A stretch of DNA of 64,000 bases. Source: Streptomyces lydicus (GTDB lineage Bacteria; Actinomycetota; Actinomycetes; Streptomycetales; Streptomycetaceae). The notes under the pieces are model-generated. The model worked only from the letters and a program-made list of their open reading frames with translations, did not search any database and was not told the origin of the DNA. Positions 35,331 through 43,972 of this stretch are shown one piece after another. Location: the NCBI RefSeq assembly GCF_004125265.1, contig NZ_RDTE01000003.1, forward strand, positions 2,666,001 to 2,730,000, read 5' to 3'. Position 1 is the first letter of the stretch. Every line of letters starts with the position of its first letter. Position numbers and translations under genes: made by a program.

Positions 35331-37300
35331 CCACCACCGCGACCGGCCTCCCGCCCGACGACCGCGAGGGGCCCTCCGGTCCGCAGCGACGGTCTCCTGC
35401 CACACCGCGCCTCCCCGAGCCCGAGAACTCACCCGAGACCGGGAGCTCACCGGAGCCGGAGGGATCACCCGAGCCCGAGAAGTCACCCGAGCCCGAGGGC
35501 TCCCCCGCCACCGACGCCTTCGCAGACGATCTGCTCCCCACCCCCAAGGGCGCCTCGCGCACCCTCCTGGCCTCCCTGCTGGCGCCGCACCGGCGCCGGG
35601 TCCGGTGGGTGGTCGTCGCGCTGCTGCTCCAGCAGGCCGCCGTGCAGGCCGGTCCGCTGCTCGTCGCCTACGCGCTCGACAGCGCGGTGCCGGCCCTGCG
35701 GGCGGGCGATCACGGGCCGCTGATCGCCGTGGCGGTGGCGGCGGTGCTGTGCGCGATGGCGTCCGGCGGGCTGCAGTTCGGCTTCATCCAGCTCTCCGCG
35801 CGGGTCAGCCAGGATGTGCTGCTCGACCTCCGCGGCCGGATCTTCCGGCATGCGCAGGCGCTGAGCCTGGACTTCCACGAGCGCTATACGTCCGGCCGGC
35901 TGATCTCCCGCGCCACCACGGACGTGGAGTCGCTGCGCGAACTCCTGGAGGAGGGGCTGCAGGAGCTGATCACGGTCGCGCTCTCGACGGTCTACATCAC
36001 CGCCACCCTGATCTGGCTGGACTGGGGATTCGGCACGGCCGCCCTCGTCTCCGCCGGTCCGCTCGCCCTCCTCGTACGCTCCTTCCGGCGCCGTTCGCAG
36101 CGGGTCTACAGCGCGAAGTCCACGGCGACGGCGGGCGTCATCGTGAAGTTCACCGAGACCCTGGGCGGTATCCGCCCGGTGCAGGCGTTCCGCCGCGAGC
36201 GGCCGAACGACGCCGCCTTCGCCCGGCTGAACCACCAGCAGGCCCGGATCAACGGCACCACCTCCCTGGAAATGGCACGCTACGTCGTCTCCTCCCGGCT
36301 GGTGGCCAACACCGCGGTCGCCGCGCTCGTCCTGTGGGGCGCCTACCGCGTGGCCACGGGAGGGCTGGCGCTCGGCGTACTGGCAGCCGGGGTGCTCTAC
36401 CTCCGGCGGCTGTACGACCCCATCGACCGGCTCGGAATGTTCCTCAACTCCTATGCATCCGCGGCCGCTTCCCTCCAGAAGATCGCCGGTCTGCTGGCCG
36501 TTCGCCCCGGCGTCCCGGAGCCCGCGGCACCTGCCGCGCTGCCGGCCGTCGCGGCGGGCAGGCCGGGCCGCGAGGTCGCCTTCCGCGGCGTCCGGTTCGC
36601 CTACCGCTCGGGCGGCGAGGTGCTGCCCCGCTTCGATCTGACCCTGCCGGCGGGCACGACCGTCGCCGTGGTGGGTGCCACCGGCGCCGGCAAGTCCACC
36701 CTCGCCAAGCTGCTGGCCCGCTTCTACGACCCCACCGAGGGCGAGGTGCTGCTCGACGGCGTCGATCTGCGGGAGCTGTCGACCACCGCCCTGCGCCGCG
36801 GTGTCGTCATGGTCACCCAGGAGGCCTTCCTGTTCTCCGGCACGGTCGCCGACAACATCGCCCTCGGCCGCCCGGACGCCACCCGCGCGGAGATCGAGCA
36901 CGCCGCGAAGGCCATCGGCGCCCATGACTTCATCACCGCTCTGCCGGACGGCTACGACACCGATGTCCGCAAGCGCGGCGGCCGGATATCCGCCGGCCAG
37001 CGCCAGCTGGTCGGCTTCGCGCGCGCCCTGCTCGCCGACCCTGCCGTTCTCATCCTCGACGAGGCCACCAGTTCGCTGGACATCCCCGGCGAACGCGCGG
37101 TGCAGCGCGCCATGGCCACCGTGCTGGAAGGCCGTACGGCCCTGGTGATCGCCCACCGTCTCTCGACCGTCGAGATCGCCGACCGGGTCCTGGTCATGGC
37201 CGACGGCCGGATCGTCGAGGACGGCCCGCCGAAGGAACTCATCGCCGGGCGGGGCCGGTTCGCCGCGCTGCACCGGGCGTGGCGGGAGAGCGTCGGGTAG
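35327..37300 (+). CDS. ABC exporter half-transporter, catalytic partner
   Basis: 657 residues. A 60-residue N-terminal low-complexity segment of SPEPEG/K repeats precedes a six-helix TMD with [28 protein letters not shown], and an NBD with Walker [11 protein letters not shown]-loop [13 protein letters not shown], catalytic-Glu Walker [13 protein letters not shown] and H-loop IAHRLST. The signature is altered to RISAGQRQ. Combined with the upstream subunit it builds one consensus ATP site (its Walker motifs with the partner's LSGGQ) and one degenerate site. It ends 124 bases before the PKS gene on the same strand, so it may export the cluster's product, though it could equally be an older core gene. 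Confidence 0.92.
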   Translation: MTTTATGLPPDDREGPSGPQRRSPATPRLPEPENSPETGSSPEPEGSPEPEKSPEPEGSPATDAFADDLLPTPKGASRTLLASLLAPHRRRVRWVVVALLLQQAAVQAGPLLVAYALDSAVPALRAGDHGPLIAVAVAAVLCAMASGGLQFGFIQLSARVSQDVLLDLRGRIFRHAQALSLDFHERYTSGRLISRATTDVESLRELLEEGLQELITVALSTVYITATLIWLDWGFGTAALVSAGPLALLVRSFRRRSQRVYSAKSTATAGVIVKFTETLGGIRPVQAFRRERPNDAAFARLNHQQARINGTTSLEMARYVVSSRLVANTAVAALVLWGAYRVATGGLALGVLAAGVLYLRRLYDPIDRLGMFLNSYASAAASLQKIAGLLAVRPGVPEPAAPAALPAVAAGRPGREVAFRGVRFAYRSGGEVLPRFDLTLPAGTTVAVVGATGAGKSTLAKLLARFYDPTEGEVLLDGVDLRELSTTALRRGVVMVTQEAFLFSGTVADNIALGRPDATRAEIEHAAKAIGAHDFITALPDGYDTDVRKRGGRISAGQRQLVGFARALLADPAVLILDEATSSLDIPGERAVQRAMATVLEGRTALVIAHRLSTVEIADRVLVMADGRIVEDGPPKELIAGRGRFAALHRAWRESVG

Positions 37301-37424
37301 CGGGCCGGCGCTCCAGGATCCTCACTTCTCTCGCTTCTCCAGGCCACGGGCGGGGGTCGACAGAGTCGAAAGCACCCTCGAAGATGTGGAGTTGACTGGT
37401 GATCATCCACGGGGGAGGGCTCCA

Positions 37425-40400
37425 TTGAGCTGCGTGCGATCGGACATGATGGCGATCGTCGGTCTGGCGGGACGCTTTCCTCAAGCGCCGGACCTCGACG
37501 CCTTCTGGCAGCTGCTCCGGTCGGGCAGGGATGTCATCGGTCCGGTGCCTCCGGAGCGTTGGGATCCGGACGAGGTGATCGACCCGACCCGGGACATCCA
37601 GCGTGTCGGTGGGTTCATGGAGGGGGTCGACGCATTCGACCCCGCGTTCTTCGGAATCTCACCACGCGAAGCCCAGGTGATGGATCCTCAGCACCGACTG
37701 ATGCTGGAGACCACCTGGCGGGCGTTGGAGGACGCCGACGAGGTGGCGGTCGGCCTGCGGGGTTCGCGTACCGGTGTGTATTTCGGCGGCCTCTGGCACG
37801 ACTACGAGCTGCTGCGCAGGAACAGCGGTGCGGGCGCGACCCAGCACAGCATCGTGGGGAACTCCCTGGACAGCGTCCCGTCCCGGGTGTCGTACTTCCT
37901 GGGACTGACGGGGCCGAGCCTGACCATCGAGAGCAGCTGTTCCTCGTCCCTGGTGGCGCTGCACCAGGCCTGCCAGGCGCTGCGCCACGGGGAGATCGAA
38001 GCGGCGCTGGTCGGCGGGGCCAACCTGATGCTGACGCCGGAAGTGACCGTGGGGCTCACCCACTTCGGTGGTCTCTCGCCGACGGGCCGCTGCCACGCCT
38101 TCGGGGCCGGCGCCGACGGTTTTGTGCGTGGTGAGGGCGTCGTCGCGGTGTACGTGAAGACACTCGAGCGCGCGGTCCGTGACGGCGACCGGGTGCGGGC
38201 CGTCATCGTCGCCAGTGCGGTCAACAACGACGGCGGCGGGGAGAGCCTGGTCACACCGAATCCCCGCGCCCAGCAGGCCCTGCTGCAGGAGGTGTACGGC
38301 TCCGGAGCCGTTCCCCTGGACCAGGTGGTCTACGTGGAGGCCCACGGCACCGGCACCGTCCGCGGAGACGTCGCCGAGACGGACGCGCTGGGCACGGTTC
38401 TGGGGGTGCCCTGTCCGGGCCGTACGCTGCACATCGGGTCGGTGAAGACCAACATCGGTCACCTCGAACCGGCCGCGGGGTTGGCGGGGTTGGTCAAGGC
38501 CACACTGGCACTCGAACACGGCGTCGTCCCGCCGAGTCTGCACGCCGGGGAACTGAATCCGGCCATCGACTTCGACGGGTTGAACCTCGCTGTGGCACGT
38601 GAGCCCCTGCCCTTGGCACCAGGCAGCCACATAGGTGTCAACTCGTTCGGCTGGGGAGGAACGAACGCCCATGTCGTCCTCGCCGCTGCCCCCGGCACGG
38701 ACGGCGCGGACGGCGCGGGCGACACGGCGGCGGACGCTCCGCCGGAATCCGCCGAACGGTTCCTGCTGCCGCTCAGCGCTCACCACGACGAAGCGCTGGG
38801 CCGGCGTTCGGCGCAGGTGCTCGCACATCTGGAGGCCGGTGCCTCGTTACGTGACACGGCGCAGGCGCTGGCGTGGCACCGCGATCACTTCGCGCAGCGG
38901 CGCGTACTCCTCGCACCGGAGCTGACCGAGGTCGCGGCGGGTCGCGCACGGCCCGTCGGCAAGGTGGCCTTCGTCTTTCCGGGGCAGGGCGCGCAGTGGA
39001 CGGGCATGGGAGCCGGCCTCTACGGCAGCGACGCGGCGTTCACCCGGGCCATGGACCGCTGCGCCGAGGCGTTGGCGCGCCATGTCCCCTGGGACGTCCG
39101 GGACGTCGTGGTCGGCGGCGCGGACCGGGCTCGCTCGGAGCGGGCTCGCGTGGACCAGGCTCGCGTGGACCAGGTCCAGCCCGCGCTCTGGGCGATGTCG
39201 GTCAGCCTCGCCGCCGCCTGGCGGGAGGCCGGCGTCCGGCCGGATGTCGTCGTGGGCCACAGCCAGGGGGAGATCGCGGCGGCCACGGTGGCGGGGGCTC
39301 TCCCGCTCGACGACGCCGCACTCGTCGTCAGCGGACGCAGTGACCTTCTCCGGCAGGTGACCGGGCTCGGGCGGATGCTGGCCGTCGATCTCACCGCGGA
39401 CGAGGCCGAGGCCGCGCTGCGGGACTTCGCCGGGCTGGTCGACCTGGCCGTGCACAACGGGCCCCGCTCGTGCGTGCTCGCCGGAGAAGCCGACGCGGTA
39501 CTGCTGCTGAAGGAGATCCTGGAAGCCGACGGGGTGTTCTGCCGTCTGATCGACGTCGACTACGGGTCGCACAGCCCGCAGATCGACCACCTCGTCCCCG
39601 CCGTTCGCGAGGCCCTGTCCGCGGTACGCCCGCGCACCGCACACACTCCGCAGCTCTCCACCGTCGACCTGCGGTGGCTGGACGGCACGGAGCTGGACTC
39701 CGGCTACTGGGCGGCGAACCTGCGCGGCAGGGTGCGCTTCGCCGAAGCGGCGGAGAAGCTTCTCGACACGGGTGTGACCCATCTGGTGGAGGTGAGTCCG
39801 CATCCGGGGCTCGGGGCGGCGCTGCGGGAACTCGGCGACGCCCGTGACGAGCCCTGGGTGATACTGCCCAGCCTCCGCCGGGGCGAGGGCAGCCACTCCG
39901 ACCTGCTCAGGTCCTTCGCCCAGGCCTATGTGTCCGGGCTGAGCGCTCTGGGACCGCGCCCGGCCAGGAGGCCACGAGCCGCCCTCCCGCCGTATCCGTT
40001 CCAGCGTGAGAGCTACTGGGTCGACACCCGCCAGGGCGGTGCGCAGCGGCAGGGCGGCCGCCGCCTCGCACTCGATCTGAGGCCGTCGACGGCCAACGGG
40101 GTCTGGGAAGCCGCCCTGGAACTGGGGCTCGCGCACCATCCCTGGCTGGCCGATCACCGGGTGCTCGACACCGCCGTGCTCCCCGCGGGCGGGTATCTGG
40201 CCCTGGTCCAGAACGCATTGCGCGACCGCGCGGACGCGCCGCTCACCCTGCGGGACGTCACACTGCCGACGCCGCTGCCGCTGGACGACGCCCCGGTGCG
40301 TATCGCGGCCACGTGGCGCCCGGGTGCCGGCACGGCGGGCGTGTTCACACTCGCCTCCGGCGAGGAGAACGGGTGGACCCGGCACTGTCGTGCGCTCGTC

Positions 40401-43400
40401 TCCTGGGGCACCTCGCCGGACCCCGCGAAGCCGCACCCCGCGAAGCCGGATCCCGCGACGTTCCCCAAGCGGCTGCTGGGCGCGGTGCCGCTGGACCCGG
40501 ACGACTTCTACCGGCGCTGCGCGGAGCGTGGCCTGTCCTATGGCAGCGCCTTCAGGTCGGTGCTCGGGGGCCACCTGGGCCGGGACGAGGCGCTGGTCGA
40601 GATCGGGCTCCCCGCGGGCAGCCCGTCGGGACTGGCGGCGGGGGCCCTGCACCCGGTGCTGTGGGACGGCATTCTGCAGGCCGCTCTCACCGTCGGCGAC
40701 GGCCCCTGCCTCCCGGTCGCCATCGGCTCGGCGAGCGTGACGGTCACCGGCGCGCCCCGTCTGTGGGTCCACGCACGGCGTACGGCGGCCGGCTTCGACC
40801 TCCTGGTGTTCGACGCCGACCGGGTGCCCGTCGGCGCGTTGCGCGGGGTCGTCCTGGCCGACGCCCCGGCGGGGGTGTCCGAGGGCCCGGAACCGGACCA
40901 CATCTTCCGGATGAGCTTCGAGCCGCAGGAGAGGACGGACGGTCCGGGGCCCGGCGACTTCGTCGTCTGCGGGCGCGCGGACCTGCTCCCGGGCGGGCTC
41001 GGCCCCGACGAGCTGCCGCGCGCCGGCCTGGTGGTCTTCGTCGCTCCCGTGGACGGGCGAAGCGGGCTGATGGAACTGACGGGGGTGATCCGCCGCTGCC
41101 TCGACGAGAATCCGTCCGCCCGGCTCGTCGTGGTCGTGCGGGAGGAGGATCCGGACGCCGGGCTCTACGCCGGCTTCGTGACGGTGGTGCAGGCGGAGTA
41201 CCCGCAGTTCCACGCGCGGCTCGTCGAGGTCGCCGGATTCACCCCGGAACGGGTCGCCGAGCTGGTGAAGGAGCTCGCGGCCACCGAGGACCGGGTCGTG
41301 CTGCGGGACGGCGAACGTCTTGTGGGGCGCCGGGTCCGGGGTGGCACGGACCGGACACCCGCGCCGTGGCGGAGCGGCGCCGGCGCCCAGCCTTTCCTGC
41401 TCGGGGTCGCCCGTCCGGGGAGCCCGGATTCGCTGTGCCGGTGGCCCCTCGACCGGTCCCGGCCGGCCGCGGGACGTGTCGAGGTGGCCGTGGAAGCCGC
41501 TTCGCTCAACTTCATCGACGTCATGAAGACGATGGGCGTCTACCCGGACACCTCGGCGGATCGCGACGTGCTGGGGCTCGACTGCGTCGGAGTCGTGACG
41601 TCGGCCGGCCCGGGCGTGACCGGAGTGGGTGCGGGCGACCGAGTGGTGGCCTGCGGGTTCGGCACACTCGCCTCGCACGTCACCGTGGACGCGCGTCATG
41701 TGCTGCCGGTGCCGGACGGCTGGAGTGCGGCACAGGCCGCGGCCCTGCCGATGGTGCTCGTCACGGCCTGGCACGCGCTCGTACAGGTCGCCCGGGTCGA
41801 GAAGGGGGACACGGTGCTGGTGCATTCGGCCACCGGCGGTCTCGGCCTGGCGGCGCTGCGGATCGCACAGTGGGCGGGGGCGGAGGTCATCGCGACGGCG
41901 GGTACCGAGGACAAGCGCGCGTACCTGCGCGGGCTGGGCGTCACGCACGTCTTCGACTCGCGCGGTCTCGACTGGGTGGCGGGCGTACGGGCCGCCACCG
42001 GCGGCCGGGGCGTGGATGTCGTCCTCAATTCCCTGGCGGGCGCGGCCATTTCGCTCGGCCTGGAGGCGCTGGCCGAGGACGGTCGCTTCGTGGAGGTCGG
42101 AAAGCGCGACCTGCACGCGGCGACCTCCGTCGAACTCGGTGCGTTCACCAAGTCGGTCACCTTCGCCGCGGTCGATATCGCGGGCCTGCTGCGGCGCCGG
42201 CCCGATCGGTTCGCGGCGGTGCTCAGGGAGGCCTGGCAGCTCGTCGAAACAGGGGCGTTCGGGCCGCTGCCGGTGCGGCAGTGGAGCTTCGCGGACGCGG
42301 AGGACGCGTTCCGGGCCATGGCGCGCGCCGAGCACCGTGGAAAGATCGTGCTCGTCGACCCGCTCACCGCCGGTGCCGTCACTCCGCGGCCGCTGCCGGC
42401 GGGCCGGTTCCGCGCCGGAGGCACGTACCTGATCACCGGTGGGCTCGGTGCGCTGGGGTTGTCGCTCGCCGAATACCTCGTCTCCTCCGGAGCCGGTGCC
42501 CTGGCGCTCATCGGACGGTCCGGGCGCGCCGATCCCGACCGGCTGGCCGCGCTGCGCGCACAGGGCGTGACGGTTCACGTCCGGCAGGCGGACGTTGCCG
42601 ACGAGCAGCGGATGCGCGCCGTTCTGGAGGAGATCCGCCGGACCCTGCCGCCGCTGCGCGGTGTGTTCCACCTGGCCGGTGTCCTCGACGACGCGACGTT
42701 GCAGAACCTCGACGCCGAGAGCGTCGAGCGGGTGCTCCGTCCGAAGATCGACGGCGCGCGCCTGCTGCACGACCTCACCGCCCACGACGCACTCGACCTG
42801 TTCGTGCTGTTCTCGTCCGCTGCCGCGTTCGTGGGCACCGCGGGGCAGGCGGCATACGCCGCCGCGAACAGCTGGCTGGACGCACTGGTGCGGCGCAGGC
42901 GCCGGACCGGCCTGCCCGGTCTGAGCGTGCAGTGGGGGCCGGTGACCGGGGTCGGGCTCGCGGCCCAGGACGCCGGGCGTGGCGACCGGCTCGCCGGGCG
43001 TGGACTGGGCGGTGTGACCGTCGACGCGTGCTGGCAGGCGCTGCGGCACTTCATCGAGACCCACCGGACGGTCGTCGCCCATGCGGCGCTCGATCCGCGG
43101 CGCTGGCTGGAGACCTATCCGGCGGCCGCGGCACTGAGCAGTTGGCAGTCCCTCGCGGGGGCGGAGCCCGGCACACCGGACGGCGGCCCCGGGCTGCGCC
43201 TCGTTCCGGCCGGCCGGCGCAGGGAGCCCGTGGCGGACACCGTCCGCCGCGAAGCGGCGCTGGTGCTGCGCCTCGCCCCCGAGAAGCTGCTGGACGACGT
43301 CCCGTTGCGGTCCCTCGGCCTCGACTCACTGATGTCCCTGGAGCTGCGCAACCGGCTGGAGGCCTCGCTCGCCACGCGTCTGAGCCCCACTCTGCTGTGG

Positions 43401-43478
43401 AAGCACGGCACGCTGTCGCGCCTGACCGGGGCGCTGACCGACCTGCTGGCCGGGGAAGAGGCGACCGCGGGTGACTGA
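37425..43478 (+). CDS. Single-module highly reducing type I polyketide synthase (KS-AT-DH-psiKR-ER-KR-ACP)
   Basis: About 2017 residues. KS with Cys ~172 in an unusual ESSCSSSLVALH context plus EAHGTGT and KTNIGHLEP. AT with GHSQGEIAAA (Ser ~613) and a VDYGSHSPQ specificity region, nearest the methylmalonyl YASH type. DH with DHRVLDTAVLP (His kept, Gly of HxxxG lost) and WDGILQA. Structural psiKR. ER with LNFIDVMKTMGVYP and HSATGGLGLAALR. KR with GGLGALG, LDD (B-type) and SSAAAFVGTAGQAAYAAAN. ACP Ser ~1968 in GLDSLMS. Layout matches mycocerosic-acid-synthase-like iterative PKSs. TTG 37425 has GGAGGG upstream; GTG 37386 and ATG 37446 are alternatives. A TTA codon lies at 38847. No release domain; a coupled hotdog thioesterase follows. 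Confidence 0.93.
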   Translation: MSCVRSDMMAIVGLAGRFPQAPDLDAFWQLLRSGRDVIGPVPPERWDPDEVIDPTRDIQRVGGFMEGVDAFDPAFFGISPREAQVMDPQHRLMLETTWRALEDADEVAVGLRGSRTGVYFGGLWHDYELLRRNSGAGATQHSIVGNSLDSVPSRVSYFLGLTGPSLTIESSCSSSLVALHQACQALRHGEIEAALVGGANLMLTPEVTVGLTHFGGLSPTGRCHAFGAGADGFVRGEGVVAVYVKTLERAVRDGDRVRAVIVASAVNNDGGGESLVTPNPRAQQALLQEVYGSGAVPLDQVVYVEAHGTGTVRGDVAETDALGTVLGVPCPGRTLHIGSVKTNIGHLEPAAGLAGLVKATLALEHGVVPPSLHAGELNPAIDFDGLNLAVAREPLPLAPGSHIGVNSFGWGGTNAHVVLAAAPGTDGADGAGDTAADAPPESAERFLLPLSAHHDEALGRRSAQVLAHLEAGASLRDTAQALAWHRDHFAQRRVLLAPELTEVAAGRARPVGKVAFVFPGQGAQWTGMGAGLYGSDAAFTRAMDRCAEALARHVPWDVRDVVVGGADRARSERARVDQARVDQVQPALWAMSVSLAAAWREAGVRPDVVVGHSQGEIAAATVAGALPLDDAALVVSGRSDLLRQVTGLGRMLAVDLTADEAEAALRDFAGLVDLAVHNGPRSCVLAGEADAVLLLKEILEADGVFCRLIDVDYGSHSPQIDHLVPAVREALSAVRPRTAHTPQLSTVDLRWLDGTELDSGYWAANLRGRVRFAEAAEKLLDTGVTHLVEVSPHPGLGAALRELGDARDEPWVILPSLRRGEGSHSDLLRSFAQAYVSGLSALGPRPARRPRAALPPYPFQRESYWVDTRQGGAQRQGGRRLALDLRPSTANGVWEAALELGLAHHPWLADHRVLDTAVLPAGGYLALVQNALRDRADAPLTLRDVTLPTPLPLDDAPVRIAATWRPGAGTAGVFTLASGEENGWTRHCRALVSWGTSPDPAKPHPAKPDPATFPKRLLGAVPLDPDDFYRRCAERGLSYGSAFRSVLGGHLGRDEALVEIGLPAGSPSGLAAGALHPVLWDGILQAALTVGDGPCLPVAIGSASVTVTGAPRLWVHARRTAAGFDLLVFDADRVPVGALRGVVLADAPAGVSEGPEPDHIFRMSFEPQERTDGPGPGDFVVCGRADLLPGGLGPDELPRAGLVVFVAPVDGRSGLMELTGVIRRCLDENPSARLVVVVREEDPDAGLYAGFVTVVQAEYPQFHARLVEVAGFTPERVAELVKELAATEDRVVLRDGERLVGRRVRGGTDRTPAPWRSGAGAQPFLLGVARPGSPDSLCRWPLDRSRPAAGRVEVAVEAASLNFIDVMKTMGVYPDTSADRDVLGLDCVGVVTSAGPGVTGVGAGDRVVACGFGTLASHVTVDARHVLPVPDGWSAAQAAALPMVLVTAWHALVQVARVEKGDTVLVHSATGGLGLAALRIAQWAGAEVIATAGTEDKRAYLRGLGVTHVFDSRGLDWVAGVRAATGGRGVDVVLNSLAGAAISLGLEALAEDGRFVEVGKRDLHAATSVELGAFTKSVTFAAVDIAGLLRRRPDRFAAVLREAWQLVETGAFGPLPVRQWSFADAEDAFRAMARAEHRGKIVLVDPLTAGAVTPRPLPAGRFRAGGTYLITGGLGALGLSLAEYLVSSGAGALALIGRSGRADPDRLAALRAQGVTVHVRQADVADEQRMRAVLEEIRRTLPPLRGVFHLAGVLDDATLQNLDAESVERVLRPKIDGARLLHDLTAHDALDLFVLFSSAAAFVGTAGQAAYAAANSWLDALVRRRRRTGLPGLSVQWGPVTGVGLAAQDAGRGDRLAGRGLGGVTVDACWQALRHFIETHRTVVAHAALDPRRWLETYPAAAALSSWQSLAGAEPGTPDGGPGLRLVPAGRRREPVADTVRREAALVLRLAPEKLLDDVPLRSLGLDSLMSLELRNRLEASLATRLSPTLLWKHGTLSRLTGALTDLLAGEEATAGD

Positions 43479-43896
43479 GAAGCCGGTGCTGACCCTTGAG
43501 GAGACACGTCAGCTCCTCGCGGAGTACCTGCCGGACGAAGCCGGTCTCGACGTGGCCGAGGTCACCTCCGGGGGGCTGGTGTTCACGGCGGCGCCGGAGC
43601 GGCTGTGGGTACGGCCCGGCGGCACCGTCTCCGGCCCGGCGATCTTCACCGTCGCCGACCTGTCCGCGTTCGTCGCGGTCAGCGCGTATGCGGGGAAGGT
43701 GCCTTCGGCGGTGCTGACGTCGAGCAGCTTCAGCTTTCTGGAGGCAGTGGAGCCGGGACCGCTGCGCGTCCGCGTCGCGGCGGCGCGGGTGGGGCGCCGG
43801 TCGGCCGTCCTGACCGCGCACGTCGAGGACGAGCAGGGTCTGCTCGTGGCGATGGGGACCCTGCACTTCTCCTACCCCGGCAAGAGACTTTCCTGA
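43471..43896 (+). CDS. PaaI-like hotdog-fold acyl thioesterase
   Basis: 141 residues. The hotdog fold is seen in the long central helix with GPAIFTVADLSAFVAVSAYAG and strands SSFSFLEAVEPGPLRVRVAAARVGRRSAVLTAHVEDEQG. The helix carries an Asp where PaaI-type thioesterases place their catalytic acid. The GTG start overlaps the PKS stop by eight bases, so synthesis is coupled to the PKS. Its probable role is hydrolytic release of the acyl chain from the PKS ACP, since that protein has no terminal release domain. An editing role is also possible. Confidence 0.82.
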   Translation: MTEKPVLTLEETRQLLAEYLPDEAGLDVAEVTSGGLVFTAAPERLWVRPGGTVSGPAIFTVADLSAFVAVSAYAGKVPSAVLTSSSFSFLEAVEPGPLRVRVAAARVGRRSAVLTAHVEDEQGLLVAMGTLHFSYPGKRLS

Positions 43897-43934
43897 CCGC
43901 GGCACCCGCGGGGAGCGGGACGGCACCCGGTCGC

Positions 43935-43967
43935 CGGCCGCGCTCCCCGGCTGCCGGGAAGCGGCCG
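43935..43967. terminator. Bidirectional hairpin between converging PKS-cluster genes
   Basis: CGGCCGC pairs with GCGGCCG and the inner CCCGG pairs with CCGGG around CTG, midway between the thioesterase stop and the stop of the opposing ketosynthase gene. Confidence 0.65.
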
Positions 43968-43972
43968 TTCGG

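Noticed and set aside
33989..37300. A 1103-residue open frame spanning both ABC genes
   Set aside because: Only the part after ATG 35327 has ABC exporter sequence; the upstream part is an Arg/Gly-rich shadow of the first ABC gene.
38847..43082. A 1411-residue minus-strand open frame inside the PKS
   Set aside because: It is antisense to a complete PKS, with composition typical of shadow frames in high-GC DNA and no recognisable domain.
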